Assembly: GCA_947169935.1 (NCBI GenBank)
Contig: CAMVRS010000001.1
Coordinates: forward strand, 17,566-81,565
Reading direction: 5' to 3'
Source of the DNA: an uncultured Lachnospiraceae bacterium
GTDB lineage: Bacteria; Bacillota; Clostridia; Lachnospirales; Lachnospiraceae
Length of the DNA stretch: 64,000 nucleotides
How positions within the stretch are numbered: the stretch's first letter is position 1; every line of letters starts with the position of its first letter. The translations under genes were made by a program, and so were the position numbers. This document shows, piece by piece, positions 9,164 to 18,135 of the stretch. The notes beneath the pieces were generated by a model. That model ran no database searches. It was not told where the DNA came from and saw only the letters and a list, made by a program, of their open reading frames with translations.

Positions 9164-9696
9164 TGACTGCAGTACAGAGGATAAGAGAAGTCATATCGGG
9201 CCTGTTTATGTTCATCGGAGCACTGCTGCTCCTGACCGATCCCGAATACGGATATCTGCTGGTAGTATATCTGCTGGCATTTATCCTTCTGACCATGGGT
9301 ATACGCAAACTGTATTATTATTTTACCATGGCCAGATATATGGTAGACGGTAAAGAGAGCCTTTATATAGGCGTCATACTCTTCGATTTCGGAGCCCTTA
9401 CCGGAAGCCTGACGGACATTCCCAAGTTTTATGTGCTGTTTTACCTGATCGGGATACATGCTTTTTCCGGTCTTGTGGAAGTGCTCAGAGCCCGGGAGGC
9501 CCGATTACAGGGGGCCTCCTCATGGAAGTTCAAACTCATACACGGAATGGTGGATCTGCTTATGGCCATCATCTGCATCATGTTCATCAATGAAGGCAGC
9601 ATCGCGGTACTTATATATGCCATAGGACTTATCTATTCGGCGGTCCTGAAGATAATATCCGCCTTCAGAAAAACCAGATTTGTCTATATCCAGTAA
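9163..9696 (+). CDS. HdeD/DUF308-like membrane protein
   Basis: 177 residues with about six short hydrophobic helices in two similar halves (VISGLFMFIGALLLLTDPEY early, LIHGMVDLLMAIICIMF later), the pattern of DUF308/HdeD proteins. HdeD is linked to acid tolerance in E. coli, but the role in Firmicutes is not known. The ATG overlaps the previous stop codon. Confidence 0.7.
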   Translation: MTAVQRIREVISGLFMFIGALLLLTDPEYGYLLVVYLLAFILLTMGIRKLYYYFTMARYMVDGKESLYIGVILFDFGALTGSLTDIPKFYVLFYLIGIHAFSGLVEVLRAREARLQGASSWKFKLIHGMVDLLMAIICIMFINEGSIAVLIYAIGLIYSAVLKIISAFRKTRFVYIQ

Positions 9697-9705
9697 TAGC
9701 AGCAA

Positions 9706-9754
9706 GTCACCCTTCCCACGGGTACATCCATGACCTTTGCGTGGGAAAGGTGAC
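9706..9754. terminator. Long hairpin between convergent genes
   Basis: Inverted repeat GTCACCCTTCCCACG (9706-9720) / CGTGGGAAAGGTGAC (9740-9754), one mismatch in 15 pairs, 19-base loop. It lies between the plus-strand DUF308 gene and the minus-strand giant gene. No T tract follows on either strand, so it may protect RNA ends or act as a weak bidirectional terminator. Confidence 0.5.
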
Positions 9755-9764
9755 GTACAGGATC

Positions 9765-12700
9765 TTACTGCTCTGACTTAACCTTATCAAGGTCATTTAT
9801 TATGCCTTCGTCATTTGTAACCTTATTTTTATCAAGATATCCGTCGATGATCTTGAGCATCTTATCGATATAGGCCTTGTCATCTTTCTTTTCCATAAAC
9901 TCTTCAAGATACTTGAAGGTCATATCATAAACATCGGCATTTTTCATCTTGTCGCGGCGTGTTTTGGGGCCGAATTCATGCGCTATAAGATACTGCTGCT
10001 CCTTGGTAAAAGATGAATATCCTGTGGTATCATCGATCGCGCCAAAATTCTTCTTCAAGCCTTTTTCACTATATGGATCGATCTGCATTATTTTGCAATC
10101 AGAAAATTCAACAGAGTAATCCGTCAGTGCTCTGGCTGATTTTAAGCGTGAAACCTTTTCATTCGCAGCCTTCATTTTATTATAGTCCACACCCGGCTCA
10201 TAACCGGGATATACAGTCTGGGCACTGGAGCCTCCGAGGGCGCCGTTTCCGTATCCGTAACCGTATAACGCATAGTTTATCTTCGGCGCGCATATCTCTG
10301 CATACTGGGTTCCTCCCATGATAAGGAACATGAATACCCTTATCGCGGGTGGAGCCTGCTTAAGATAATATTCCTTATGAGACATATAACGGTTCATAAG
10401 CGTATGGAAGAAGGAAAGATGACGTACCGCCTTCTCCTTATGCGAGCGTATGTAATCATAATCCGTGATCTGCTTTGAATCAAAGAACAGCTCCATAGCC
10501 TCCAGGGCCACATAATCCAGATGATTCCTGCGTTCGGACAGTTTGCATGTCTTATACCCCTCATGATCGCGGATATTCAGCTCAAGATTCTTCTTATCTT
10601 CTTCCGTAACAGGCTGCCCATTATCATCCAGTTTCACCTGGCGATACAGCACATGGTAATCCCTGCTATCCGTTCCGGGTATTTCTTTGCGGGGATCTGT
10701 CCCTTCTTTCAGAAGCTTCTCGGGAAGAGCATTTCCCATCTTCCCCCTATACTCGATCGTAGCCCGCATATTATCCTTGAGCACTTTCAGATCTTCTTCC
10801 GGGATGTCCGATTTCTTATACATGGAATCGATCCACTTAAGCTCAGAGATTACGTCCATCGTTACGCCCATCGAATAGGACATGTCCTTAGGACCATACG
10901 GTTTGTCCTTTTTCTCATATTTCTTACCGACATTATGTATGGCCTCTTCTATTCTGTTTTCTTCCTTCTTTTCGGCCTTGATCTCTTCTTTCTTTTCTTC
11001 TTTCTTTTCTTCTTTCTTCTCTGCGGCAGCCTTCTTCCTGTTCTTCTTCATATCTTCAGGCATAAATTCTTCCAGGCCGTTAACCTTGCCGTCAAGCAGA
11101 GGAAGCAGGGCTCTTTCTGCTGCTTTACATTCATCAACATATTCTTTTAACAGTACATGATGAATGGCAAATTTTTCTCCTCCGGCGCCGCCATAAGTTC
11201 TGTCCAGAACCATGTATTTTTCTTCAGCTTTCTCAAGCTTGTCCAGCAGATCGGTAACATTCTTTCCTTCTTCTCCCTCAAAGGTAAATTTTTCGGATTG
11301 TTTTGCCATAACGCTAATGATACTGCTCTTCTGATAGGCAGTATAGGTCTTTCCGTTTACCGTAACGGTGGTAAATTTCTGTTCCTCAGATATATCAGCG
11401 CTGCTGTTTTTTCTGTTGTTAAGTTCATCCTGCATAGCTTCCTGTATGGTTTCCTTTGTTTCCAGGCGCTTCTCATATTTTCTATTCTCCGACATGGGAT
11501 ATCCGTTTTTGTGCAGATACTCAAATATACTCAGGAAAGACTTCATATACTTTGCCTTGAGCTCCCTGTAATCCAAAAACTGATCGTCGGGCGCACCATT
11601 TTCATCCCGGAAATGTAAAAGCCAGTCCGCTTCTTTTGTCTTCAGGAATGTCGGATTCTGCATATCACACTTTATTGATTCTGCAAGCTCACCGCACAGA
11701 TAATACGCTTTTTTACTCCTGAGCCACTCTCTTCTGCTGGTAACCCATTCATTAAACAGCTTCATAAATCCGGGCTTATGCTTTTCATCGATCTTTACAC
11801 CATATACTTCGCCTTTTTCGGCAAACGAAGCTACTGTCTTTTCGAATTCATATATTTCCTTCTCGATTATAAGACCAAATACAGCTGTATAATCCTCCCC
11901 GGGTCTGGTTTCTTTAACAAACGCTATATCATCCTTTATTTCTTTTGAAGCTTCCAGCTGTTTCTGCTGCCGGTATACGATCATAAGATTCTTCCCGGTA
12001 TCCACCTTTGAATTCTCCGACTTTCTTCCGTCAGAAAACTCCTCTTTATCCTGCTTTATCTTCTTCGCATAAGTCTGACCTTCCTTTATCTTAGCGATAT
12101 AGGTTCTTGTTCTGTCAATATCGGCCATGCTCCGGTTTTTCCGGGCCAGCGCGATCTTTTCTTCCATGAAGGGTTTGTATCCTTTGCTCTTACCTATCCT
12201 GTTCTTTTCAACTTTACGGTACAGTTTAAGATACTCTGCCAGTTCCTTATCCGGAATTGCATTGATCTTCTCTTCGCCGTTTTTACCCAGATATGATCTC
12301 AGATCCTTTTCCTGCAGCGCTGCATGATAAGGCGATGATATCAGCTTTACCCTGTCTTCATATTCAGCTTTAATAGCAGAAGCCATTTCGGATATAGCGC
12401 CGAGCTTTGCAGCGGAATAATGGTGATTGCTGATATCAGTCAGATAATACCCTGCTGCGGAAAGCTTGCACAGTTTCTCATATTTCACGGCAAAATTAGA
12501 TACGAACTCCTCATCGGAATCATATTTGAATTCCGAAATATCAGTATTATCAATAAATGCGAGCATGTCTACCTGCCTGCTTGTTATGTTTCCGACATAG
12601 AATATATCCACATTGGACTCAGTCAGCTTTCCCTTCTTACTCGTATACATCTTTCCGATGAGCCATGAGCTTAAGGCTTCTTTCGCTTCGTTTGTTTTAT

Positions 12701-15700
12701 ACTTTTTTTCTATATTTTTGAGTTCTCTCCTGTCGATATTTTTATAGATCAGCTCACGCTCTTCCTCTCTGCGTTCCAGCAGAGTTTTGTATTCGTTAAG
12801 CAGATGCGCCTGCATTGCCAGCTTCTTCCTGGTATCCGCTGCCATACCTGCGCGGTCTTTCTGCTTTATCTGCTTTCCGCTCTGCAGTTTTGAATAGCTT
12901 ATGTCTATCAGATCATTCAGTTCTTTTTCCCCCGGGGCTTTTTTAAGATACTTCTTCGCATGATCCGAATAGAACCATTTGTCACGGTATGCTTTTGCTT
13001 TTTCTGCCATCACATCAGGCCCCAGCGCCGCTTTCTTCTCTTCTACCGTTACCTCATTCTCTGATCCCAGTTTGCCCCTCACATTTCTCTTTTTGAACTT
13101 GCTGGTACCGAACTTATATCCGCCCCATTCTTTTATTTCTTCATCTTCATGCTTTTCTTCTTCAGCCTTTTCCACATGAATGCTCTTACGCTCTTTTTTA
13201 TTCACGCTCTTGCGCTCCTGAACATCCGCTTCTTCATGCACACTCTTGCGCTCTGCCGTTTCTTCTTCATCGTCTTCATCTTCATCTACGACTTTTTCGG
13301 AACGGAAAGTCTTTGCCTCTCCGCCATGCAGCACGCTTTCGGCTTCTACACTCTCAGCCGTGATATAGCCGGCCATTTCGGTATCTTCAGCAGCCCTGTC
13401 GGCTACTCCATATTCCTTTATGCCCACACCTTCTGCTACGCGCTTAATATCGCCATATATCGCTTTGGCCCATCTGCGGGTGCGCTTGTATACCCCGCTC
13501 TTGTAATAATGTCCGAAGAGAGACGGCAAGCCGCGGCACAGCGTCTCGATCACTGTCATAGGCAGTAAACAGGCGCCCTTTAAATATCTGCGAAAGATCT
13601 TTCGGCCGTCATCTATGCTCTTCCAGTCCTTCCTGGGATCTATACTGACATCCCAGCGTTTTTTACTTCCTTTCAGAGATGATATGCCGTTAAAAATACA
13701 GGATATGGCTTTAAGCGGCAGCTTTACAGTCTTTCCGGTCAGGCTTATGGTATTTGCAACCACGGCTGTGGCCAGGCCAAGTCCCCTGTCGATCAGACCA
13801 CCTATAGCATTATAAGCCATCATCAAACGGCATCCGCTGTTTTTAAAGCCTCTCTTAGTCCAGCTCCATACTCTCTTATACCAGGCAGGAACTTTGCCCT
13901 CAGCCCTCTGACGGCGGCGTTTTTCCCTGTGTCCTATCTCTCCGGTATCAATAACATCATTAAACAAGATACACTTGTGCCAGGTAGGGTGCAGTTCCCT
14001 GCGTAAGCTCTGATCTTCCTTTGAATACTTTTTATCCAGGGAAGCCTTGATATTTCTGCGTTCTCTTGACAGCCCGAACCGTATGTTATCGAGTTGCAGT
14101 CTGTCTCTGAGACGGCGCACCTGCTTTACTCGCGATCTGCCGCGTCCGAACTTGAAAATACTGCCATGATGCTCCAGGTAGTCTTTTGCAGCCTCATTCA
14201 CAATTTCATACGCATCAGCGAGCGTCTTAGTCTCATCTTCCGTAAGATTCCTCATGCGCCAGTCATTTTCTGCTGAGTCCTGATCTGAAACAATATATTC
14301 GACCGTGTTTATATTCTTTTTGAAAGCTTTTCTCCGCGCCCGGACTCCTCCAGAAGTATGCATATTCATGGCTCCGATGTCCTCGGCCTTCATTTCCGCA
14401 TACCCGTACTTTTCAAATAACGCATCCCTTATATTCAGATAATTTGCCAGCGCATTCTTTACGCCGCGCATATAACGCCTGTCGCCGGCAACTATATCCG
14501 TATTGCGCAGATCGCTTCCAAGGCCAAAAGTCTGATAATCCTTGTACGCCTTTTCAAACGCCTTCTGGGTCTTAACAGCCTCTTTACGCACCGACTTTTT
14601 GCTCTTGCTGAAATCACCTTCTATTACTGAACGGACCTGAACTTCCTGCGCATTCTTTGCCTCACGCTTTTTCCTTTCTTCTTCCTTCTTTGCATTGTAT
14701 TCCTGAAGCTTCTGATGCATTTCAGCTTCTTGTTCTTTTGCTTTTCTCTCCTGTATTTTCAGTTTTTCATATCTTTCGCGGCCCTCCCTAAGCTTTTTCT
14801 GATGTTTCTCTTCCTCTCTTTCCCATCTTTCTTCATCAATTTCCTCTATCGTTTCAAGGCCGCTGTCAAAAGAAAGCTTCTTCCTTTTTGAGGAAGACAG
14901 CTTTTTCCCGCTGTATTTCTCTTCTTTTGCTTCTTCCGAAACCGCTTCTTTTTTCTCTTCCTTTGCTTCTTGCGAAACCTCTTCTTTTTTCTCTTCTTTT
15001 ATCTCTTCCGTTACCGTCTCCTGTTTCTCCCCGATTTCTCCGACGGCCTCTTCCACCGTCTGTGTCTCAACATGCGCAAGAGGATCGGGAATATAGGAAA
15101 ACTGAGCGATCTGTTCATAAGCCTCGCCCATCTCCACGCCTTCCTTCAGAACCGTTATTCCCTTAGTATGTGTAGCTGATTCCCCAAGCTCGGTATGCGA
15201 TACCTTCTTCAGGGAATATCCTGTCTGCGGATCGTACTGAAGATTCTGATATTCCTTTGTCATCTCCTCCGGCTTTTTCATATCGGAAAGCCAGTTGATC
15301 TCTACTGTCCTGCCCCTTTGCAGAATGGAGCTGATATCCATTGTATCTGACTTCCCTTGATACATCGCAGAATCATAAACCGTGAGTTCATCTCCTTTGA
15401 TGCCGGTTACCGTCACATAATGCGAATATCCCGGTTCCTGGATCAGGACTCCGGCTATAGCTCCGGATCGTATTATCCCGGCTATCTTATCCGCAAATAC
15501 AGCCTGCATATTATTATGCACGCTTTTATCATGCTCATTATCACCCTTCTGCTTGTCTATCTTTGGATCACGGAAGACCATTCTGTTAAGCATCACATCG
15601 CTGATACCGTTCTTTTCCAGTGTATCGAGCATAAAATCACCAAGGGCAAATATATTACCCGTTTCCGTTTTCCCTGCGCCTGCATAGAAATTTACATTGG

Positions 15701-16553
15701 CGACATTGCCGGCGTATTCATCCTTATCCATCACATTTTCTGTGGCAGGATCATACTTGCGGATCATAGGCCTGTATGCGCGCATATCATACTGGCCTAC
15801 CCGGCGGGTGATCTTTTCTTCATTTTTGCGCATCGCGATAAACTGGTTTATCATGGCCGTGCCGGCGCAGGCATAGCAGTTACTCATTCCCTGCTTCTCA
15901 TACGCTTCTTTCATACCGGGCATATCCATACTCGCTTCGTGATCTTTAAACTCGATAGCCGGTATAGCTTTGTCAGCCTCCTGATTTTGATCTATCGATC
16001 TATCCTGGACAGTAAAATACTGCATGAGCCATTCATAATTTTCCACAATAAGAGGATTGGTATTCAGCTTCCATATCTGATCCTGCCGTCTTTTGCCCTC
16101 GCTATTCAAGAGGTAATCGCCTTTGGTGTTAACAAGATAAACATATTCCATATATTCCGCGCGCATTGATATAAGCTCGTCACGATCCTGTGGAACAGGT
16201 ATCTTATTTTCGATCAGCAGCTGCACGCGGCGCTCTTTCTCTTTATCGTTATAGATACTGAGTCGTTCTTTCAGGCTCAGTTCCTTCTTTACCTCTTTCC
16301 TGCTCTCATCTAAAACCAGTGTCCTTTCTTTCTTTTCCTCTTTCCCTTTATTTTCAGGAAGCTTATGTATTTTATTAAGAGCAACTGTCTTCTGGGGTTC
16401 TTTAACGGATACTTTTTTCCCGGCGGATGTCTGAAGATCCATCAGCTCGGGGTCCATACCCGAAGATTTCGGATCATAGCTCTTTCTTCCTTCTTCTTTT
16501 TTGATTTCTTTTGTTTCCTGTATATTCTTTTTCGATTTTTCCAACCAGTCCAT
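9765..16553 (-). CDS. Giant (2262-residue) coiled-coil protein with N-terminal papain-like cysteine peptidase domain
   Basis: No signal peptide. Residues about 200-420 look like a papain-fold/C39-like peptidase: Gln221 and Cys226 in KQGMSNCYACAGTAMINQ (compare the papain Q-x-GSCWAF box), His378 in GYSHYVTVTGI and Asp394 in LTVYDSAMYQG. The rest is largely charged helix with Lys/Glu-rich linkers, including a 12-residue tandem repeat near 510-545, three ERKS(V/I) repeats near 1100-1125, and KKEEKKEE near 1845. Two moderately hydrophobic stretches (about 910-955 and 985-1015) could touch membranes. The C-terminal 350 residues look globular. It follows a GNAT gene by 36 bases, so the pair is probably co-transcribed. 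I do not recognise a family for the whole protein. An intracellular processing enzyme, a toxin-like effector or a structural protein are all possible. Confidence 0.75.
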   Translation of the reverse strand: MDWLEKSKKNIQETKEIKKEEGRKSYDPKSSGMDPELMDLQTSAGKKVSVKEPQKTVALNKIHKLPENKGKEEKKERTLVLDESRKEVKKELSLKERLSIYNDKEKERRVQLLIENKIPVPQDRDELISMRAEYMEYVYLVNTKGDYLLNSEGKRRQDQIWKLNTNPLIVENYEWLMQYFTVQDRSIDQNQEADKAIPAIEFKDHEASMDMPGMKEAYEKQGMSNCYACAGTAMINQFIAMRKNEEKITRRVGQYDMRAYRPMIRKYDPATENVMDKDEYAGNVANVNFYAGAGKTETGNIFALGDFMLDTLEKNGISDVMLNRMVFRDPKIDKQKGDNEHDKSVHNNMQAVFADKIAGIIRSGAIAGVLIQEPGYSHYVTVTGIKGDELTVYDSAMYQGKSDTMDISSILQRGRTVEINWLSDMKKPEEMTKEYQNLQYDPQTGYSLKKVSHTELGESATHTKGITVLKEGVEMGEAYEQIAQFSYIPDPLAHVETQTVEEAVGEIGEKQETVTEEIKEEKKEEVSQEAKEEKKEAVSEEAKEEKYSGKKLSSSKRKKLSFDSGLETIEEIDEERWEREEEKHQKKLREGRERYEKLKIQERKAKEQEAEMHQKLQEYNAKKEEERKKREAKNAQEVQVRSVIEGDFSKSKKSVRKEAVKTQKAFEKAYKDYQTFGLGSDLRNTDIVAGDRRYMRGVKNALANYLNIRDALFEKYGYAEMKAEDIGAMNMHTSGGVRARRKAFKKNINTVEYIVSDQDSAENDWRMRNLTEDETKTLADAYEIVNEAAKDYLEHHGSIFKFGRGRSRVKQVRRLRDRLQLDNIRFGLSRERRNIKASLDKKYSKEDQSLRRELHPTWHKCILFNDVIDTGEIGHREKRRRQRAEGKVPAWYKRVWSWTKRGFKNSGCRLMMAYNAIGGLIDRGLGLATAVVANTISLTGKTVKLPLKAISCIFNGISSLKGSKKRWDVSIDPRKDWKSIDDGRKIFRRYLKGACLLPMTVIETLCRGLPSLFGHYYKSGVYKRTRRWAKAIYGDIKRVAEGVGIKEYGVADRAAEDTEMAGYITAESVEAESVLHGGEAKTFRSEKVVDEDEDDEEETAERKSVHEEADVQERKSVNKKERKSIHVEKAEEEKHEDEEIKEWGGYKFGTSKFKKRNVRGKLGSENEVTVEEKKAALGPDVMAEKAKAYRDKWFYSDHAKKYLKKAPGEKELNDLIDISYSKLQSGKQIKQKDRAGMAADTRKKLAMQAHLLNEYKTLLERREEERELIYKNIDRRELKNIEKKYKTNEAKEALSSWLIGKMYTSKKGKLTESNVDIFYVGNITSRQVDMLAFIDNTDISEFKYDSDEEFVSNFAVKYEKLCKLSAAGYYLTDISNHHYSAAKLGAISEMASAIKAEYEDRVKLISSPYHAALQEKDLRSYLGKNGEEKINAIPDKELAEYLKLYRKVEKNRIGKSKGYKPFMEEKIALARKNRSMADIDRTRTYIAKIKEGQTYAKKIKQDKEEFSDGRKSENSKVDTGKNLMIVYRQQKQLEASKEIKDDIAFVKETRPGEDYTAVFGLIIEKEIYEFEKTVASFAEKGEVYGVKIDEKHKPGFMKLFNEWVTSRREWLRSKKAYYLCGELAESIKCDMQNPTFLKTKEADWLLHFRDENGAPDDQFLDYRELKAKYMKSFLSIFEYLHKNGYPMSENRKYEKRLETKETIQEAMQDELNNRKNSSADISEEQKFTTVTVNGKTYTAYQKSSIISVMAKQSEKFTFEGEEGKNVTDLLDKLEKAEEKYMVLDRTYGGAGGEKFAIHHVLLKEYVDECKAAERALLPLLDGKVNGLEEFMPEDMKKNRKKAAAEKKEEKKEEKKEEIKAEKKEENRIEEAIHNVGKKYEKKDKPYGPKDMSYSMGVTMDVISELKWIDSMYKKSDIPEEDLKVLKDNMRATIEYRGKMGNALPEKLLKEGTDPRKEIPGTDSRDYHVLYRQVKLDDNGQPVTEEDKKNLELNIRDHEGYKTCKLSERRNHLDYVALEAMELFFDSKQITDYDYIRSHKEKAVRHLSFFHTLMNRYMSHKEYYLKQAPPAIRVFMFLIMGGTQYAEICAPKINYALYGYGYGNGALGGSSAQTVYPGYEPGVDYNKMKAANEKVSRLKSARALTDYSVEFSDCKIMQIDPYSEKGLKKNFGAIDDTTGYSSFTKEQQYLIAHEFGPKTRRDKMKNADVYDMTFKYLEEFMEKKDDKAYIDKMLKIIDGYLDKNKVTNDEGIINDLDKVKSEQ
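10984..11020 (+). repeat. Low-complexity TTCTTTCTTTTC repeat in the giant gene
   Basis: About three copies of a 12-base pyrimidine unit, encoding KKEEKKEEKKEE on the minus strand. Likely prone to slippage in steps that keep the frame. Confidence 0.7.
14918..15025 (+). repeat. 36-bp tandem repeat, three copies, in the giant gene
   Basis: Units at 14918-14953, 14954-14989 and 14990-15025, each starting TCTCTTC. The first two differ at only a few positions; the third is more diverged. On the minus strand they encode 12-residue Glu/Lys repeats (EAKEEKKEAVSE type) linking the peptidase domain to the rest. Confidence 0.8.
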
Positions 16554-16589
16554 GGATGATCTCCTTTTCTATGATTTTATCTGTGATCT

Positions 16590-18050
16590 TTATTCCTGCG
16601 ATAAATATCCCTTGGTCATCTTCAGGATTTTTGCCAGCTCCTTCTTACCGATCCCATCATCATCCAGGCCTTTTTCAGGTATCTTCTCATTGGAAAAGCC
16701 TGCTGTCTCACGGAACGTATCCCATTCTTCGCTCGTTATCACTTCCTCCGGTTCCGGCGGGAACATCACTCCTCTGAACTTCATGAGCATGCGTCCGGAC
16801 GGCACCAGTTTCTTTATCATCTCAAATCCTTCCTCGCTGTCAAAAGAACCATATATCATGTTATCGTCATCTTCAACAGAAACGCAGGCTTTATAAGCAA
16901 GAGCCAAAAGATCGATCGCGTCATTGGAAAGATTTTTCTTATCACCTCTCAATGCTTCGTATCTGTAATTGCCGTTTTTCATACGGTGAACCAGAAATAC
17001 CGAACGGATCTTTCCTCCTTCCAGTATCACACTGCTCACATCCTGATCAAAATAATCATAAGGCAGCGCTCTTATATCCTCATCATGATCGTTATCCATG
17101 CTGTCAAAAAAATCCCTTAAGAGATCGGCGCCCTTAGCTCCCAGAGCATACAGCGACTTCCCTTTAAGAGATCTTTTTTCGAAATATTTATTATCTTTTA
17201 CTTCCGAGATCTTTATCACAAATTCTCCGGAATCCAGTATGGAAAAAGCAAATCCCCATGAATCAAGATAGTTTCCCAGCACATCCAGCGCTTCTCTTTC
17301 AGCTTCATCCTGCGTCTGCACTATCGGAAACTCCACATATGCTCCCGTTCCTTCGCGCTGCAGTACCAGTTCAAGAAACTGCGCCATCAGGAAATTGCCT
17401 ATCCCTTTTCCTCTCAGATCTTCATGCACTTCGACCCAGTCCAGTTTAAACGCCGGATCAGAATCCTGTGTTCCCTCGATCACCATATATACTATCGCGC
17501 CGGCTGCGCAGACTTTTCCGTCTACATGGCGGAGGGCTCCGATAGCTCTCTTGCGCCCGACCAGGATATCATCATAATTCTCATCCGATATAAGGTCAGA
17601 AAACGCTTCCGCATTTTCCGGCACGATCCTGGTAGCTATAGGCCAGTATATATCTTCAAAATTTCTTATCAGTGAAAGTCCCGCTTCCAGACGGTCTTTC
17701 CCGAATCCTCCCAACGGAGTGATCGATTTTGAAAGTTCAAATAATGAATCTATCACGGAGAGATAGGCGTTTTCCAGATCCTCTTTTGACACGCCGCTCT
17801 CCGCGATCTTTCCCCCGGTATTCGCCTCAACGAAATTCAGATAAGCCACTCTGTCCGTCAATTCTTCCAAAAGATAATCGTCATCGGCAAGAATATTACT
17901 CAGCCTGAATTCGCTCGACTCATCTTCTGTATAATCCTTAGCCAGTGCTTCTATATCTTCCCTGATATCATCAATAAACTCTTCGGCCTTATCATCAGGT
18001 TCCCCCATCTGCTCAAAACTATCCAGCAGTTCTTTATAGATCTGATCCAT
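16590..18050 (-). CDS. GNAT-family N-acetyltransferase with long flanking regions
   Basis: 486 residues. The acetyl-CoA binding motif is VEVHEDLRGKGIGNFLMAQF at about residues 206-225 (R/Q-x-x-G-x-G/A form), with GAIVYMVIEG as the strand before it. The first 150 residues are acidic and helical. The last 230 residues are not recognised (they include YALGAKGADLLRDFF and a proline-rich PPEPEE segment). A CAGGAGG binding site lies 8 bases before the start. The giant papain-like gene follows 36 bases after the stop, so this enzyme may modify that protein or share its substrate (inference). An alternative is that they are only co-transcribed. Confidence 0.75.
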   Translation of the reverse strand: MDQIYKELLDSFEQMGEPDDKAEEFIDDIREDIEALAKDYTEDESSEFRLSNILADDDYLLEELTDRVAYLNFVEANTGGKIAESGVSKEDLENAYLSVIDSLFELSKSITPLGGFGKDRLEAGLSLIRNFEDIYWPIATRIVPENAEAFSDLISDENYDDILVGRKRAIGALRHVDGKVCAAGAIVYMVIEGTQDSDPAFKLDWVEVHEDLRGKGIGNFLMAQFLELVLQREGTGAYVEFPIVQTQDEAEREALDVLGNYLDSWGFAFSILDSGEFVIKISEVKDNKYFEKRSLKGKSLYALGAKGADLLRDFFDSMDNDHDEDIRALPYDYFDQDVSSVILEGGKIRSVFLVHRMKNGNYRYEALRGDKKNLSNDAIDLLALAYKACVSVEDDDNMIYGSFDSEEGFEMIKKLVPSGRMLMKFRGVMFPPEPEEVITSEEWDTFRETAGFSNEKIPEKGLDDDGIGKKELAKILKMTKGYLSQE

Positions 18051-18091
18051 TCTTATTACCTCCTGAAAAAATTCTTTTTATTTCAAAACAT

Positions 18092-18123
18092 GCCGGACAA
18101 TGGTATTTTTACCATTATCCGGC
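18092..18123 (-). terminator. Hairpin terminator after the FAD oxidoreductase gene
   Basis: On the minus strand GCCGGATAATGGTA / TACCATTGTCCGGC around a short A-rich loop, followed by ATGTTTTG. It ends the GH43-GH10-FAD unit and lies only about 40 bases before the GNAT start, so the promoter of the GNAT gene must overlap it or be absent. Confidence 0.65.
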
Positions 18124-18135
18124 ACATACGTTATC

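Noticed and set aside
10984..15025. Repeats in the giant gene as a CRISPR array or mobile element
   Set aside because: They are pyrimidine-rich coding repeats without spacers and keep the reading frame.
15357..16169. 270-codon plus-strand open frame
   Set aside because: It is antisense to the peptidase domain of the giant gene, whose motifs are clear.
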